63,276 nucleotides of DNA from Bacteroidaceae bacterium. GTDB lineage: Bacteria > Bacteroidota > Bacteroidia > Bacteroidales > Bacteroidaceae. Position numbers and translations under genes: made by a program. How positions within the stretch are numbered: the first letter of the stretch is position 1; each line of letters starts with the position of its first letter. Shown piece after piece: positions 11,005-20,148 of this stretch. The notes beneath the pieces are model-generated. The model saw only the letters and a list, made by a program, of their open reading frames with translations. It was not told the origin of the DNA and ran no database searches. The DNA is taken from the NCBI GenBank assembly GCA_017469925.1, contig JAFUFK010000004.1, positions 1 through 63,276 of the forward strand, in the 5' to 3' direction.

Positions 11005-11344
11005 CAAATATACCGATTCTTATTTATCGTACACGCGCTCACGCGTACGCTCGCACATGCGCGTTGGAAACCAGTGACTGGTTAAGCCGAAACCAGTCAC
11101 TGGTTTCGCCGAAAGGAGTGACTGGTTAAATTTTAACCAGTGACTGGTTGCTGGGGAAGCAGATTCTCGTCCAGGGCGGACAGATTTGCCGTTTCCGATT
11201 ATTTTCGCAAGTTACAATTCGGACCAAATTTAGTTAAAAATCGCCCCAGTCAATTTTTGACAGCAAAAAATTTGGTGGTTTTTTGTTTTATTCCGAAATT
11301 TGTCCACGAAACAACATGCAAACCTTAAACAACAAAAGCCAACT
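11005..11344. other. Non-coding region between trkH and a secreted-protein gene
   Basis: Holds an alternating GC-rich stretch near 11029-11064 (repeated ACGCG/CGCTC words), the four-unit 22-bp dyad array at 11069-11149, then AT-rich sequence running to the next start. No ORF with coding character, RNA gene or clear promoter consensus was found. Confidence 0.7.
11069..11149. repeat. Four dyad units with exact 22-bp pitch
   Basis: The 15-base odd palindrome AACCAGTSACTGGTT starts at 11069, 11091, 11113 and 11135, always 22 bases apart. Copies 1 and 4 have G in the centre, copy 2 has C, and copy 3 has two changes in its left arm. The 7-base spacers differ. This could be an operator array or small hairpins. 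Confidence 0.9.
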
Positions 11345-12172
11345 ATGAAAACATTATTACTCTTATTCGTTTTAAGTCTCCCCTCAATTGATACAAGTGC
11401 TCAGAACCCTGGCTACCATCCCTTCATAGAGGAAGGGAAAGTGTGGACGGTGGGGCGATACCCCATGGGAGACTCACATCTCACACCATCCAGTTTTTCT
11501 CAGTATTACTTCGACGGGGACACCATCATTGGTGGCCGCATTTGCAAGCGTTGGATGAAGGATGGGGAGCTCATCGCTCCCCTCTATGAGGAAGACCGCA
11601 GAGTGTACCTCTTCAGAAAGGGAGAGAGCACACCACGGCTCCTCTACTCCTTCAGCGCCCAGAAAGGAGATGAGATAGCAGCATTTTCCTTCATCGAAAG
11701 CGAGGAAACCGTTTGTCACGTTGATAGCGTTTACCTCACCGGTGTTGACGACAAACTACACGCCTATCGCCTATATGACGACATTGTTTATGACAGGTAT
11801 TGGAATAAAGTTTTTGAATCCAAGGATTATAATGAAGCAGACAGTATGGAATATAGTTCAAGGTTCAAGGAGATGTATTGCTATACCTGGATTGAGGGTG
11901 TAGGAGGTGATGTACCATTGGAAGACAACCATGTGGGAATCGAAGGTTGGTCGGGTAATGTCGAATGTTTGATTCAGGTCCGTGTCGGAGACATAATCAT
12001 TTACGAGATTCCCGACGCCAACTGGGGAGAGAACGGCATCGCAACTACGGAGTGCACGGAGAAGTCTGGGCATTCGCAGGCCGTCTACGACCTCAGCGGC
12101 CGTCGCATCGGCGACGGACAGCGGGGGCTGAAGATACAGGGAGGAAAGAAGTTCCTTGTGCCTTTGCAATAG
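11345..12172 (+). CDS. Secreted protein of unknown function with type IX-like C-terminal tail
   Basis: 275 aa. A signal peptide (MKTLLLLFVLSLPSIDTSAQ) is followed by a globular region with no recognised domain; it contains the repeated-looking strands KVWTVGRYPMG and FDGDTIIGGRICKRWM. The C-terminus VYDLSGRRIGDGQRGLKIQG resembles the short sorting tails of Prevotella and Bacteroidales type IX secretion substrates. The frame extends 15 codons upstream, but the ATG at 11345 begins the signal peptide. It has its own terminator just downstream. Function unknown. Confidence 0.82.
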   Translation: MKTLLLLFVLSLPSIDTSAQNPGYHPFIEEGKVWTVGRYPMGDSHLTPSSFSQYYFDGDTIIGGRICKRWMKDGELIAPLYEEDRRVYLFRKGESTPRLLYSFSAQKGDEIAAFSFIESEETVCHVDSVYLTGVDDKLHAYRLYDDIVYDRYWNKVFESKDYNEADSMEYSSRFKEMYCYTWIEGVGGDVPLEDNHVGIEGWSGNVECLIQVRVGDIIIYEIPDANWGENGIATTECTEKSGHSQAVYDLSGRRIGDGQRGLKIQGGKKFLVPLQ

Positions 12173-12197
12173 GAATTTCAGTCTTTACATAAAAAAC

Positions 12198-12240
12198 CAT
12201 CCGAGGCGGCTCCTACGGAAGTCGCCTCGGATGCGTTTTT
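12198..12240. terminator. Bidirectional rho-independent terminator
   Basis: Perfect 11-bp stem CATCCGAGGCG (12198-12208) with CGCCTCGGATG (12223-12233), followed by a T run on the plus strand and preceded by an A run. It can end both the secreted-protein gene and, on the minus strand, nadB. Confidence 0.9.
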
Positions 12241-12275
12241 TACTTAATTATATATTACGCGTGTAAGCCTGGGCC

Positions 12276-13865
12276 TCACTTCTGGTCGTAGGCGTGCTTG
12301 GGGTAGTCGATGGTGTAGTGCAGGCCTCGGCTCTCCTTGCGCTCGAGCGCCTGGCGGGTGATGAGGTAGCCGACGTTTATCATGTTGCGGAGCTCGCAGA
12401 TGTCCTTCGTGGGCTTCACACGCTTGAAGAGTTCCTCGGTCTCCTCGTACAACAGGTCGAGCCTGGTCCAGGCACGATGGAGGCGCAGGTCGGAGCGGAC
12501 GATGCCCACGTAGTTCGACATAATCTGGCCCACTTCGCGCATGTCTTGGGCAATGAGGACCTTCTCCTCGTTCGACATCGTGCCCTCGTCGTTCCACTCC
12601 GGCACCTGGTCGTTGAACTGGTATTCGTCGATGTGTGCGATGGAGTGCTGGGCAGCCTTGTCGGCATAGACCACGGCCTCGATGAGCGAGTTCGAGGCCA
12701 GGCGGTTGCCGCCGTGCAGTCCCGTGCACGAACATTCGCCTACGGCATAGAGGCGGCGGATGGTGGATTGGCCGTCGAGGTCAACCTTGATGCCGCCGCA
12801 CATGTAGTGGGCCGAGGGGCAGACGGGAATCATCTGCCGGGTGATATCAATGCCGATAGAGAGGCACTTGGCATAGATGTTGGGGAAGTGGTGGCGGGTC
12901 TCCTCGGGGTCTTTATGGGTAACGTCGAGGCAGACGTGGTCGATGCCGTGAATCTTCATCTCGCGGTCGATGGCGCGGGCCACGATGTCGCGTGGGGCCA
13001 GGGAGAGGCGCTTGTCGTACTTCTGCATGAACTCCTCGCCGTTGGGCAGTTTCAGTATGCCGCCGTAGCCGCGCATGGCCTCGGTGATGAGGTAGGCGGG
13101 ATGGGTCTCGGCGGGGTTGTAGAGCACCGTCGGGTGGAACTGTACGAACTCCATGTCCTTCACGATTCCCTTGGCACGATAGACCATGGCAATGCCGTCG
13201 CCCGTGGCGATGTTGGGGTTCGACGTAGTGGCATAGACGGCTCCCGTGCCGCCCGTGGCCATCAGGGTGACGCGCGAGAGGAAGGTATCCACCTTCTGCG
13301 TGTCGGGGTCCAGTATGTAGGCGCCGTAGCACTCGATGTCGGTCATGTGGCGGTTGACCTCACGGCCCAGGTGGTGCTGGGTGATGATTTCCACGGCATA
13401 GTGGTTCTCCAGGACGGTGATGCGTTTGTTCCGACGGACGGCCTCCATCAGTCCGCGCTGAATCTCGAATCCTGTGTCGTCGGCATGGTGCAGGATGCGG
13501 AACTCCGAGTGGCCTCCCTCGCGATGCAGGTCGAAGTCGCCCTTCTCGTCCTTGTCAAAGTTCACGCCCCAGCGTACCAGGTCCTTGATGCCGTCGGGGG
13601 CGTTCCTGACCACCTGCTCCACGGCCTGCGGGTCGCTGATGTAGTCGCCCGCAATCATGGTGTCCTGAATGTGCTTCTCGAAGTTGTCAAGTTCCAGGTT
13701 CGTCACCGAGGCTATGCCACCCTGTGCCTTGGCCGTGTTGGCCTCGTCGAGGGTAGTCTTGCAGACCAGGGCAATCTTGCCTTTGCCCGATTTTGCCACC
13801 TTCAGTGCATAACTCATGCCGGCCACACCGCCGCCAATAATAAGGAAATCGAATTTGCGTATCAT
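12276..13865 (-). CDS. nadB: L-aspartate oxidase
   Basis: FAD enzyme that oxidises L-aspartate to iminoaspartate, the first step of de novo NAD synthesis. 529 aa from the chosen ATG (MIRKFDFLIIGGGVAGMSYA), which starts directly on the FAD-binding fold; eight extra in-frame codons upstream were not used. Further signatures: ANTAKAQGGIASV, EGGHSEFRILHHADDTG, QFHPTVLYNP, APRDIVARAID and CGGIKVDLDGQ. The partners nadA and nadC are not nearby. Monocistronic by position, convergent with the preceding secreted-protein gene. A CAAATTTA (-7 on the minus strand) is at 13889-13896. Confidence 0.97.
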   Translation of the reverse strand: MIRKFDFLIIGGGVAGMSYALKVAKSGKGKIALVCKTTLDEANTAKAQGGIASVTNLELDNFEKHIQDTMIAGDYISDPQAVEQVVRNAPDGIKDLVRWGVNFDKDEKGDFDLHREGGHSEFRILHHADDTGFEIQRGLMEAVRRNKRITVLENHYAVEIITQHHLGREVNRHMTDIECYGAYILDPDTQKVDTFLSRVTLMATGGTGAVYATTSNPNIATGDGIAMVYRAKGIVKDMEFVQFHPTVLYNPAETHPAYLITEAMRGYGGILKLPNGEEFMQKYDKRLSLAPRDIVARAIDREMKIHGIDHVCLDVTHKDPEETRHHFPNIYAKCLSIGIDITRQMIPVCPSAHYMCGGIKVDLDGQSTIRRLYAVGECSCTGLHGGNRLASNSLIEAVVYADKAAQHSIAHIDEYQFNDQVPEWNDEGTMSNEEKVLIAQDMREVGQIMSNYVGIVRSDLRLHRAWTRLDLLYEETEELFKRVKPTKDICELRNMINVGYLITRQALERKESRGLHYTIDYPKHAYDQK

Positions 13866-13967
13866 GGTATTTGTATTTGAATTGCCCACAAATTTACATA
13901 AAAAAGGTTAATCCGTATGCGCCCATACCCAAATAATTTGTAACTTTACGCCAAAAGACATGCATCT

Positions 13968-15203
13968 ATGCGCAGATACGCCCTTCTTTTAGCCCTCTTC
14001 TCTGTGGCCCTGACGGTAAAGGCCGACGGAGTCCGATACAATTCCAACACCATCCTTCCCGACGACACCACGACATGGACGGGCCGCATGCAACGGCAAA
14101 TCGACTCGCTCGTCAACCTGCCCCTGTTCGAGACTACGCAACTGGGACTCTACGTCTATGACCTGACCGACGGGCGCGACCTCGTATGCGTCAACCACCG
14201 CCAGCGGATGCGCCCGGCCAGTTGCGAGAAGGTGGTCACCTCGGTCTCGGCCCTCCACCATCTGGGCCCCTCGTACCAGTTCCGCACCCAGATGTTCGTG
14301 ACGGGCGAGGTGCGCGACAGCGTGCTCTGGGGTGACGTCTGCTTCGTAGCCGGCATGGACCCCCTGCTGGCCCAGGGTGAGGTCTATCAGATGGCCCGTG
14401 CCCTGCGCGAGGTGGGCATCGACAGCCTGGCGGGTGTCATCACGCTCGACCTCTCCTTCAAGGACCAGGACGACCGTGGATGGGGCTGGTGCTGGGACGA
14501 CGATGTGGCTCCCCTGCGCCCCCTGCTCGTCGATAAGCACGACCGCTTTACGGCCGAACTGCTGGCCGACCTTCGCAACCTTGGCATCCGGGGGGCTTCG
14601 CTCGACCGCGTCATGCAGGGGCCCTGCCCACCGTCGGCCCGCCTGTTCTGTGAGGTCACACACACTATCGACCAGGTGCTCGACCGCATGATGAAGCGCT
14701 CCGACAACTACTACGCCGAGAGTCTCTTCTACCAACTGGCAGCCCTCAGCGGTCGCAAACGCGCCACCCGTAAGGAGGCCGTCGGCTACATCGACCAACT
14801 CATCCGCCAGGTGGGCCTCAACCCCGCCGACTACCAGATAGCCGACGGCTCGGGCCTGTCGCTCTACGACTACGTCAGTCCCGAACTGCTCGTCCGTCTG
14901 CTCCAACATGCCTGGCAGAACGAACCCATCCGCGCCCACCTATACCCCTCGCTGCCCATAGCCGGAGTCGATGGTACGCTGGAGAAGCGCATGCGCCGAA
15001 CGGCGGCCGAGGGCAACGTACACGCCAAGACGGGCACGGTCGATGGCATCGTCAGCCTTAGCGGCTACTGCACCTCGCCCGAGGGCCACGTGCTCGTCTT
15101 CAGCATCATCAACCAGGGCATCTCGCGTGCCGCACAGGGGCGCAATTTCCAGGACCGCGTCTGCGAGGCATTGTGTGGGGGGGAATTGAGAATGGACAAT
15201 TGA
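13968..15203 (+). CDS. dacB: D-alanyl-D-alanine carboxypeptidase / endopeptidase (PBP4 type)
   Basis: Periplasmic penicillin-binding protein of 411 aa that trims peptidoglycan cross-links. Signal peptide MRRYALLLALFSVALTVKA. All three active-site motifs of the S13 family are visible: S85-C-E-K88 (SxxK), SDN around residue 245 and KTG around residue 350 (HAKTGTVDG). Shorter than E. coli PBP4 (about 477 aa), mainly because the inserted domain between the first two motifs is reduced. A TAACTTTA -7-like element sits at 13941-13948. Confidence 0.92.
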   Translation: MRRYALLLALFSVALTVKADGVRYNSNTILPDDTTTWTGRMQRQIDSLVNLPLFETTQLGLYVYDLTDGRDLVCVNHRQRMRPASCEKVVTSVSALHHLGPSYQFRTQMFVTGEVRDSVLWGDVCFVAGMDPLLAQGEVYQMARALREVGIDSLAGVITLDLSFKDQDDRGWGWCWDDDVAPLRPLLVDKHDRFTAELLADLRNLGIRGASLDRVMQGPCPPSARLFCEVTHTIDQVLDRMMKRSDNYYAESLFYQLAALSGRKRATRKEAVGYIDQLIRQVGLNPADYQIADGSGLSLYDYVSPELLVRLLQHAWQNEPIRAHLYPSLPIAGVDGTLEKRMRRTAAEGNVHAKTGTVDGIVSLSGYCTSPEGHVLVFSIINQGISRAAQGRNFQDRVCEALCGGELRMDN

Positions 15204-15223
15204 TAATTGAAAATTGAAGAGAT

Positions 15224-16459
15224 ATGAACTACAAACTCATTGTACTCGACGTTGACGGCACATTGCTCAACTCGAACCGCGAACTGACAAAGCGCACGGT
15301 ACAGACCCTGCGCAGGGTACAACAAATGGGTATCAAGGTGGCACTGGCCTCGGGCCGACCCACTTACGGCATACTCCCCATCGCACGGGAGCTCGACCTG
15401 GGCGTCTATGAGGGCTACATCATCTCGTACAATGGTGCGCAGGTCATGGCGGCCAAGGACGGGCAGGTCATCTTCGAGCGTCGCATCGACCCCCAGATGG
15501 TGCCCTACCTCGAAAAGAAAGCCGCCAAGATGGGCTTCACCATGGCCTACTACGACGGCAACGAAGTGGTCTCGACCGACATCGAGAATCCCCACGTACG
15601 CGACGAGGCTGAGATGAACGGCATGACCCTGCGGCAGGACGACGTCATCTCGCTCAACATGGACGACTGGCCCGCCGAAATCATGCTCGTCAGCGACGAT
15701 GAGGAGGCACTCAGCAGTCTCGAACAGCACATGCAGCGCCACCTCAACGGCGTCATGGACACCATCCACTCCAACCCCTACTACCTCGAAATCGTCGGCT
15801 ACCAGGTGGGCAAGAGCCACGCCATGAGTGCCCTCGTGCAGAAGATGGGCATACAGATGAGCGAGGTGCTGGCCATCGGCGACGGCGAGGCCGACATCAA
15901 CATGATACAGATGGCCGGCACGGGCGTGGCCATGGCCAACGCCACCGAGGGTGTACGGCGCTGTGCCGACTTCACCACCCTCTCCTGCGACCAGGATGGT
16001 GCGGCCCTGGCCATCGAGAAGGCTATCATGGAGGAGGTGCGCATTGCCGACGTGCCCATCGATGCCATGAACGCCCAAAGCGGTTCGACACTCATGGGCA
16101 ACCTGGGCATCCAGTACACCTTCGCCAGTGCCGAGCGCGTAGAGGCTACGATGCCTGTCGATCACCGCACACGACAGCCCTTTGGCATCCTCCACGGCGG
16201 AGCTACCCTGGCCCTGGCCGAGACCGTGGCCGGACTGGGTTCGATGATAGCCTGCCAGCCCGACGAATTCGTCGTCGGCATGCAGGTCAGCGGCAACCAC
16301 GTATCCAGCGCCCACGAGGGCGACACGGTCCGTGCCGTCTGCACACCCGTCCACCTGGGCCGCTCGAGCCACGTATGGAACGTCGATGTCTTCACCTCCA
16401 CCGACAAACTCGTCTCCAGCATCCGCGTCGTCAACTCCGTCATGAAGAAACGCGGCTAA
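15224..16459 (+). CDS. Fusion of Cof-type HAD phosphatase and hotdog thioesterase (MenI/PaaI-like)
   Basis: Two full domains in one 411-residue chain. Residues 1 to about 265 are a HAD-IIB (Cof) phosphatase: VLDVDGTLLNSN (motif I), ALASGRP (II), VGKSHAM (III) and IGDGEADINM (IV; the usual Asn of GDxxND is Ala). Residues about 275-411 are a hotdog thioesterase with MNAQSGSTLMGNLGIQYTFA, DHRTRQPFGILHGGATLALA and the acidic catalytic residue of AETVAG. The latter pattern matches 1,4-dihydroxy-2-naphthoyl-CoA hydrolases of menaquinone synthesis. The reading frame is continuous with no stop or frameshift sign at the junction. Either half could be annotated alone by mistake. Confidence 0.88.
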   Translation: MNYKLIVLDVDGTLLNSNRELTKRTVQTLRRVQQMGIKVALASGRPTYGILPIARELDLGVYEGYIISYNGAQVMAAKDGQVIFERRIDPQMVPYLEKKAAKMGFTMAYYDGNEVVSTDIENPHVRDEAEMNGMTLRQDDVISLNMDDWPAEIMLVSDDEEALSSLEQHMQRHLNGVMDTIHSNPYYLEIVGYQVGKSHAMSALVQKMGIQMSEVLAIGDGEADINMIQMAGTGVAMANATEGVRRCADFTTLSCDQDGAALAIEKAIMEEVRIADVPIDAMNAQSGSTLMGNLGIQYTFASAERVEATMPVDHRTRQPFGILHGGATLALAETVAGLGSMIACQPDEFVVGMQVSGNHVSSAHEGDTVRAVCTPVHLGRSSHVWNVDVFTSTDKLVSSIRVVNSVMKKRG

Positions 16460-16507
16460 TTAAACAATTAAACCCTTAAACGATTAAACTTTTAAACGAT
16501 TAAACTT
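16460..16507. repeat. Three tandem 16-bp AT-rich units before a start codon
   Basis: Units start at 16460, 16476 and 16492: TTAAACAATTAAACCC, then two copies of TTAAACGATTAAACTT. The array ends 11 bases before the antiporter ATG at 16519 and so lies in its leader. Confidence 0.9.
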
Positions 16508-16518
16508 TTACAAAAGAA

Positions 16519-17808
16519 ATGGAACAAATTCCCGCTTGGCTGCTCATACCCTTCGTGGTACAACTGCTTTGTATCGCCATTCTGCCCCTGACACGCCTGG
16601 GTGAGTGGTGGGAGAGCAACCTCCACAAACTCTACGTTTCACTCGTCCTCGGCGGTGGTGTTGCCGCCTGGTTCTTCGTCGGCGGCCACGGTGCCGAAAT
16701 CGAGCACCAGATGCTCTACGACTACGTGCCCTTCATCCTGCTCCTGATGGCCCTCTTCACCACCACGGGCGGCATCTGCATCAAGGGCGACCTCAAGGCC
16801 ACGCCCCTAACCAACTCCTGTATCCTGGCCCTGGGCTACGTCCTGGCCTCGTTCATGGGCACGACGGGAGCCGCCATGCTCCTCATCCGCCTGCTCATCC
16901 AGACCATCAGCCAGCGCAAGTACAAGGCCCACACCATCCTCTTCTTCATCGCCATGGTGGCCAATTGCGGCGGCATACTGACGCCTTTGGGCGACCCACC
17001 ACTCTTCCTGCTCTTCCAGCGTGGAGCCCACTTCACGTGGTTTATGGGCATGTGGCCTGAGTGGCTCACCTGCGGCCTCCTGTTGCTCGCCATCTACTAC
17101 GCCATAGATACCTACTACTACCGTCGCGAGCCCGAAGAACACCTTGCTGCGGACCACGCCGAGCAGGTGCGCGTCACGGCCACGGGTCTCATCAACATTC
17201 TCTGGCTCCTGTGCGTCGTACTGAGCACGATGTTTATCAACAAGACCTACATCCCACAGATGGGTGCCGAGGATGCCCCTTGGTACCTCCGCCTCCTGCG
17301 CGAGTGGGTGTTCATACTCATCATCCTTCTGTCCGTCCTTACCACTAAGCGTAAGGTGCGCCAGGCTAACGACTTCTTTTGGACGCCCATCCTCGAGGTA
17401 GCTTGCGTCTTCGTCGGCATCTTCGCCACAATGACGCCCGCCCTTATGTTCCTGCGCCAGCACCCTCTGCCCGTCACCGAGCCTTGGGAGTTCGTCTATG
17501 CCACGGGAGCCCTGTCGGCCTTCCTCGACAACGCCCCCACGGCCATGGTATTCCACGCCACCGCCACCTCGTTGCCCATCGAGGGCGTAGCCGTAGCCGG
17601 TGTGAGCGAGATCTACCTCCGTGCCATCTCCATGGGTGCCGTCTTCTTCGGAGCCCTCACCTACATTGGCAACGGCCCCAACTTCATGGTCAAGAGCATT
17701 GCCGAGCAGAGCGGCATCCGTATGCCCTCCTTCTTCGGCTACATGCTCAAGTTCTCGCTCATCATCCTCCTGCCCGTTTACATCTTGGTGCAGTTGATAT
17801 TCCTGTAA
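16519..17808 (+). CDS. Sodium:proton antiporter / citrate-transporter-like membrane protein
   Basis: 429 aa with 11-12 hydrophobic segments, of the ion-transporter superfamily. Conserved stretches include FTTTGGICIKGDLKATPLTN, FMGTTGAAMLLIR and NCGGILTPLGDPPLFLLFQ in the first half and LSAFLDNAPTAMVFHATA and YIGNGPNFMVKSIAEQSGI in the second, giving the two inverted-repeat halves with re-entrant loops. The NAPT and GNGPN motifs are typical of NhaD-like and related antiporters. Likely ion or carboxylate exchange across the inner membrane; the substrate is not proven. Followed by a strong terminator. Confidence 0.85.
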   Translation: MEQIPAWLLIPFVVQLLCIAILPLTRLGEWWESNLHKLYVSLVLGGGVAAWFFVGGHGAEIEHQMLYDYVPFILLLMALFTTTGGICIKGDLKATPLTNSCILALGYVLASFMGTTGAAMLLIRLLIQTISQRKYKAHTILFFIAMVANCGGILTPLGDPPLFLLFQRGAHFTWFMGMWPEWLTCGLLLLAIYYAIDTYYYRREPEEHLAADHAEQVRVTATGLINILWLLCVVLSTMFINKTYIPQMGAEDAPWYLRLLREWVFILIILLSVLTTKRKVRQANDFFWTPILEVACVFVGIFATMTPALMFLRQHPLPVTEPWEFVYATGALSAFLDNAPTAMVFHATATSLPIEGVAVAGVSEIYLRAISMGAVFFGALTYIGNGPNFMVKSIAEQSGIRMPSFFGYMLKFSLIILLPVYILVQLIFL

Positions 17809-17818
17809 AACAAAACGT

Positions 17819-17854
17819 AACGCCCTGTTCCTCACATGAGAAACAGGGCGTTTT
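17819..17854. terminator. Bidirectional rho-independent terminator
   Basis: Stem AACGCCCTGTT (17819-17829) and AACAGGGCGTT (17842-17852), then T run; the mirror side ends in an A-rich stretch. It separates the convergent antiporter and phosphotransferase genes. Confidence 0.92.
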
Positions 17855-17873
17855 ACTAAGGTCTGGTAAGATT

Positions 17874-18974
17874 CTAATTCAGACACTGCTGGATGAAGGC
17901 CTGCATCTGCGGATAGTGGGCCTCGACGCTCTTGAGGAGGTGGAACTGGTTGTTGGCACGCACGAAGTTGTGGTCGGCGTACTGGCACTTCCAGTACTTG
18001 TCGCCCGAGAGGTAGTCCCAGAGGAAGCGCACGCACTGCATGTAGGGGAAGAGGGCTGTGGCGTAGGGAAGGTTCTCAATCTCGACAGGAAGCAGAAATG
18101 AGCGGGCACTGGAGAGATAACCCTCGGTGAAGGCCTGGAAGATGTCCATACGGAAGCGTACGGCCTGCATGTCGGAGCAGTCTTCGGCGACCTCGTTGGC
18201 TGCGGTGCGCAGGAAGTCGCCGTAGTCGGAGAAGATGAAGTTGGGCATCACGGTATCGAGGTCGATGACGCAGAGCACCTGACCCTCCTGGTTAAACATC
18301 ATGTTGTTGACCTTCGTGTCGCAATGGCACACACGCTTGGGCAGGGTACCCTCGCGTCCCATGCGCTCGGCCTTGGTCATATCTTCGGCACGAGCTTCGA
18401 TTTCACGCAAAAGGGCCTGCACACGGGGCTCCGAGACGCGCCCTACGGGGTCCTGAGCTACAACCTCGCGCAACTGCTGGAGGCGGAACTCCATATTGTG
18501 GAAGTCCTTGATGGTCTCGCCCAACTGGACGGGGATGTCGGCCAACATGGCTTGGAAGCGGCCGAAGGCACGACCAGCGTCGCGACTCGAGTCGGCATCG
18601 ACGGCCTGCTTAGTGATGGCATTGGGGATGAAGACCATCAGACGCCAATACTGTCCGTCCTGGACGATGTATAATTTATCACCTTCCCGGGCGGGAATAA
18701 AGCGCAGGACCTTGCGCTCGATGTCGTCCTCGCCGGCGGCCAGAAGTTTCTGACGGATGTGGTCGGTGACGGCCTGAATGTTGCGCATGACCATATCTAC
18801 GTCGGGGAAGACGTTGTGGTTGACACGCTGCAAGACGTAGTCGGGCTCAGTGGCCTCGGCGGTGACTACCTTGTAAGTGTCGTTGATGAGACCTTCGCCC
18901 AGAGGACGGATTTCGCTGACAGTGCCGCTTACCTGGAAGCGGGCAACGATGGCTTGAAGTTCAGAATCTTTCAT
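17874..18974 (-). CDS. Phosphotransferase, N-acetylhexosamine 1-kinase-like (APH fold)
   Basis: 366 aa with an aminoglycoside-phosphotransferase/kinase fold. The nucleotide loop is LGEGLINDTYKV; the catalytic segment is CHCDTKVNNMMFN (in place of HxDxxxxN) followed by VIDLDTVMPN, the metal-binding acid. These match the NahK group that phosphorylates GlcNAc/GalNAc at C1. Last gene of a minus-strand run headed by aroQ, 40 bases after the radical SAM maturase and close to a GH20 hexosaminidase, which would supply free hexosamine. Kinase specificity is inferred from family and neighbours. Confidence 0.82.
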   Translation of the reverse strand: MKDSELQAIVARFQVSGTVSEIRPLGEGLINDTYKVVTAEATEPDYVLQRVNHNVFPDVDMVMRNIQAVTDHIRQKLLAAGEDDIERKVLRFIPAREGDKLYIVQDGQYWRLMVFIPNAITKQAVDADSSRDAGRAFGRFQAMLADIPVQLGETIKDFHNMEFRLQQLREVVAQDPVGRVSEPRVQALLREIEARAEDMTKAERMGREGTLPKRVCHCDTKVNNMMFNQEGQVLCVIDLDTVMPNFIFSDYGDFLRTAANEVAEDCSDMQAVRFRMDIFQAFTEGYLSSARSFLLPVEIENLPYATALFPYMQCVRFLWDYLSGDKYWKCQYADHNFVRANNQFHLLKSVEAHYPQMQAFIQQCLN

Positions 18975-19014
18975 AGTTATAGGGGGTTTAGGGTTTTATA
19001 GAGCGGGATAGGGG

Positions 19015-20142
19015 TTATAGGTTTTTTTGGATTTTTTGTTTCATGTTGTCCATCCAGGGGGCAACGTGCTGGAAGAACATGCGGTATCCCTCGCAGAGAT
19101 AGTTACGGCCGTCGGAACGGATGCAGTTCTTAGGACACTCGCCGTTGCAGGCAAAAAGCCACTCGCACTGGCGACACTCATCAGTAAGGCCCTCCTGCTT
19201 CATGCGGCCGAAGCGGGTCTGCTCGGGGCCATACATCATATCGACAAGCGAACGTTCACGAATGTTGCCCAATTTGTATTGCGGAAAGACGAAGTGGTCA
19301 CAGGAATATACGTCGCCGTTCCACTCCATGACGGCCGCATGACCGCAGGAGTGGGCCATCGTGCAGACGCCTGGCACCACGCCACACCAGTTGGCCAACG
19401 TGGCATCGAAAATCTGGACGAACGTCTCACCGACATCGCCAAGGCGAAGCCACTCGTCGAAGAGTTGGCAGAGGAAACGGCCCCACTGCAGGGGACGAAC
19501 ACTCTCGGGTGTCATCTGGCCATCCGACGTACGCTCGACGATGGGGGTAAACTGGAGATAGCGGCACTGAAGGTCGTTGCGAAAGAAGTGGTAGAAACCC
19601 AAGGGGTCGTCGCCATTGAGGTCGTTGACGACGGCCATGGCATTCCACTCGACCTGGAAGCGGTTGAGCATGTCAATGCCGTGGCGCACCTTGGCCCAGG
19701 TGGGTTTGCCCATACGGGTACGGCGATAGTGGTCGTGGACCTCCTGGGGGCCGTCGATGCTGACACCTACAAGCCACCCTTCGTCATGGAGGAAGCGGGC
19801 CCACTCTTCGGTGACGAGGGTGCCATTGGTCTGTATGGAATTGGAGATATGCTTGCCACCGGCGTGCTTGCGCTGGAGCTCGACAGCGCGCCGATAGAAG
19901 GAAAGGGGCCGCATGAAGGTCTCACCACCGTGCCATGTGAAGAGCACCTCGTCGGTGGTCTGGGCACCAATGTATTCCTGAATGAAGTACTCGAGCAGGT
20001 CCTCGCTCAGAATGTGGCGCGGCTCGTTGGCATAGAGCAACTTCTTGTCGAGGTAGTAGCAATAGCGACAAGCCAGATTGCAATGGGCACCGACAGGCTT
20101 CAGCATCACATAGAGCGGACGAGCGAAGGGGGAGAGGGTCAT
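19015..20142 (-). CDS. Anaerobic sulfatase-maturating-type radical SAM/SPASM enzyme
   Basis: 375 aa. The radical SAM triad is CNLACRYCYYLDK, the SAM motif FTWHGGETFMRP. The C-terminal SPASM part has CTMAHSCGHAAVMEWNGDVYS (broken here: Cys at the start and centre), SCDHFVFPQYKLGNI, CRQCEWLFACNGECPKNC and a last Cys in YLCEGYRMFF, the set expected for two auxiliary [4Fe-4S] clusters. Such enzymes convert a Cys or Ser of sulfatases to formylglycine. No sulfatase gene is in this window, so its client must lie elsewhere. It is 6 bases downstream of the GH20 gene. Confidence 0.9.
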   Translation of the reverse strand: MTLSPFARPLYVMLKPVGAHCNLACRYCYYLDKKLLYANEPRHILSEDLLEYFIQEYIGAQTTDEVLFTWHGGETFMRPLSFYRRAVELQRKHAGGKHISNSIQTNGTLVTEEWARFLHDEGWLVGVSIDGPQEVHDHYRRTRMGKPTWAKVRHGIDMLNRFQVEWNAMAVVNDLNGDDPLGFYHFFRNDLQCRYLQFTPIVERTSDGQMTPESVRPLQWGRFLCQLFDEWLRLGDVGETFVQIFDATLANWCGVVPGVCTMAHSCGHAAVMEWNGDVYSCDHFVFPQYKLGNIRERSLVDMMYGPEQTRFGRMKQEGLTDECRQCEWLFACNGECPKNCIRSDGRNYLCEGYRMFFQHVAPWMDNMKQKIQKNL

Positions 20143-20148
20143 AGGGGG

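Noticed and set aside
11069-11149. Possible mini CRISPR array
   Set aside because: Units are 15 bases with 7-base spacers, much shorter than any CRISPR, and no cas genes are nearby. The same holds for the 21-23 bp arrays elsewhere.
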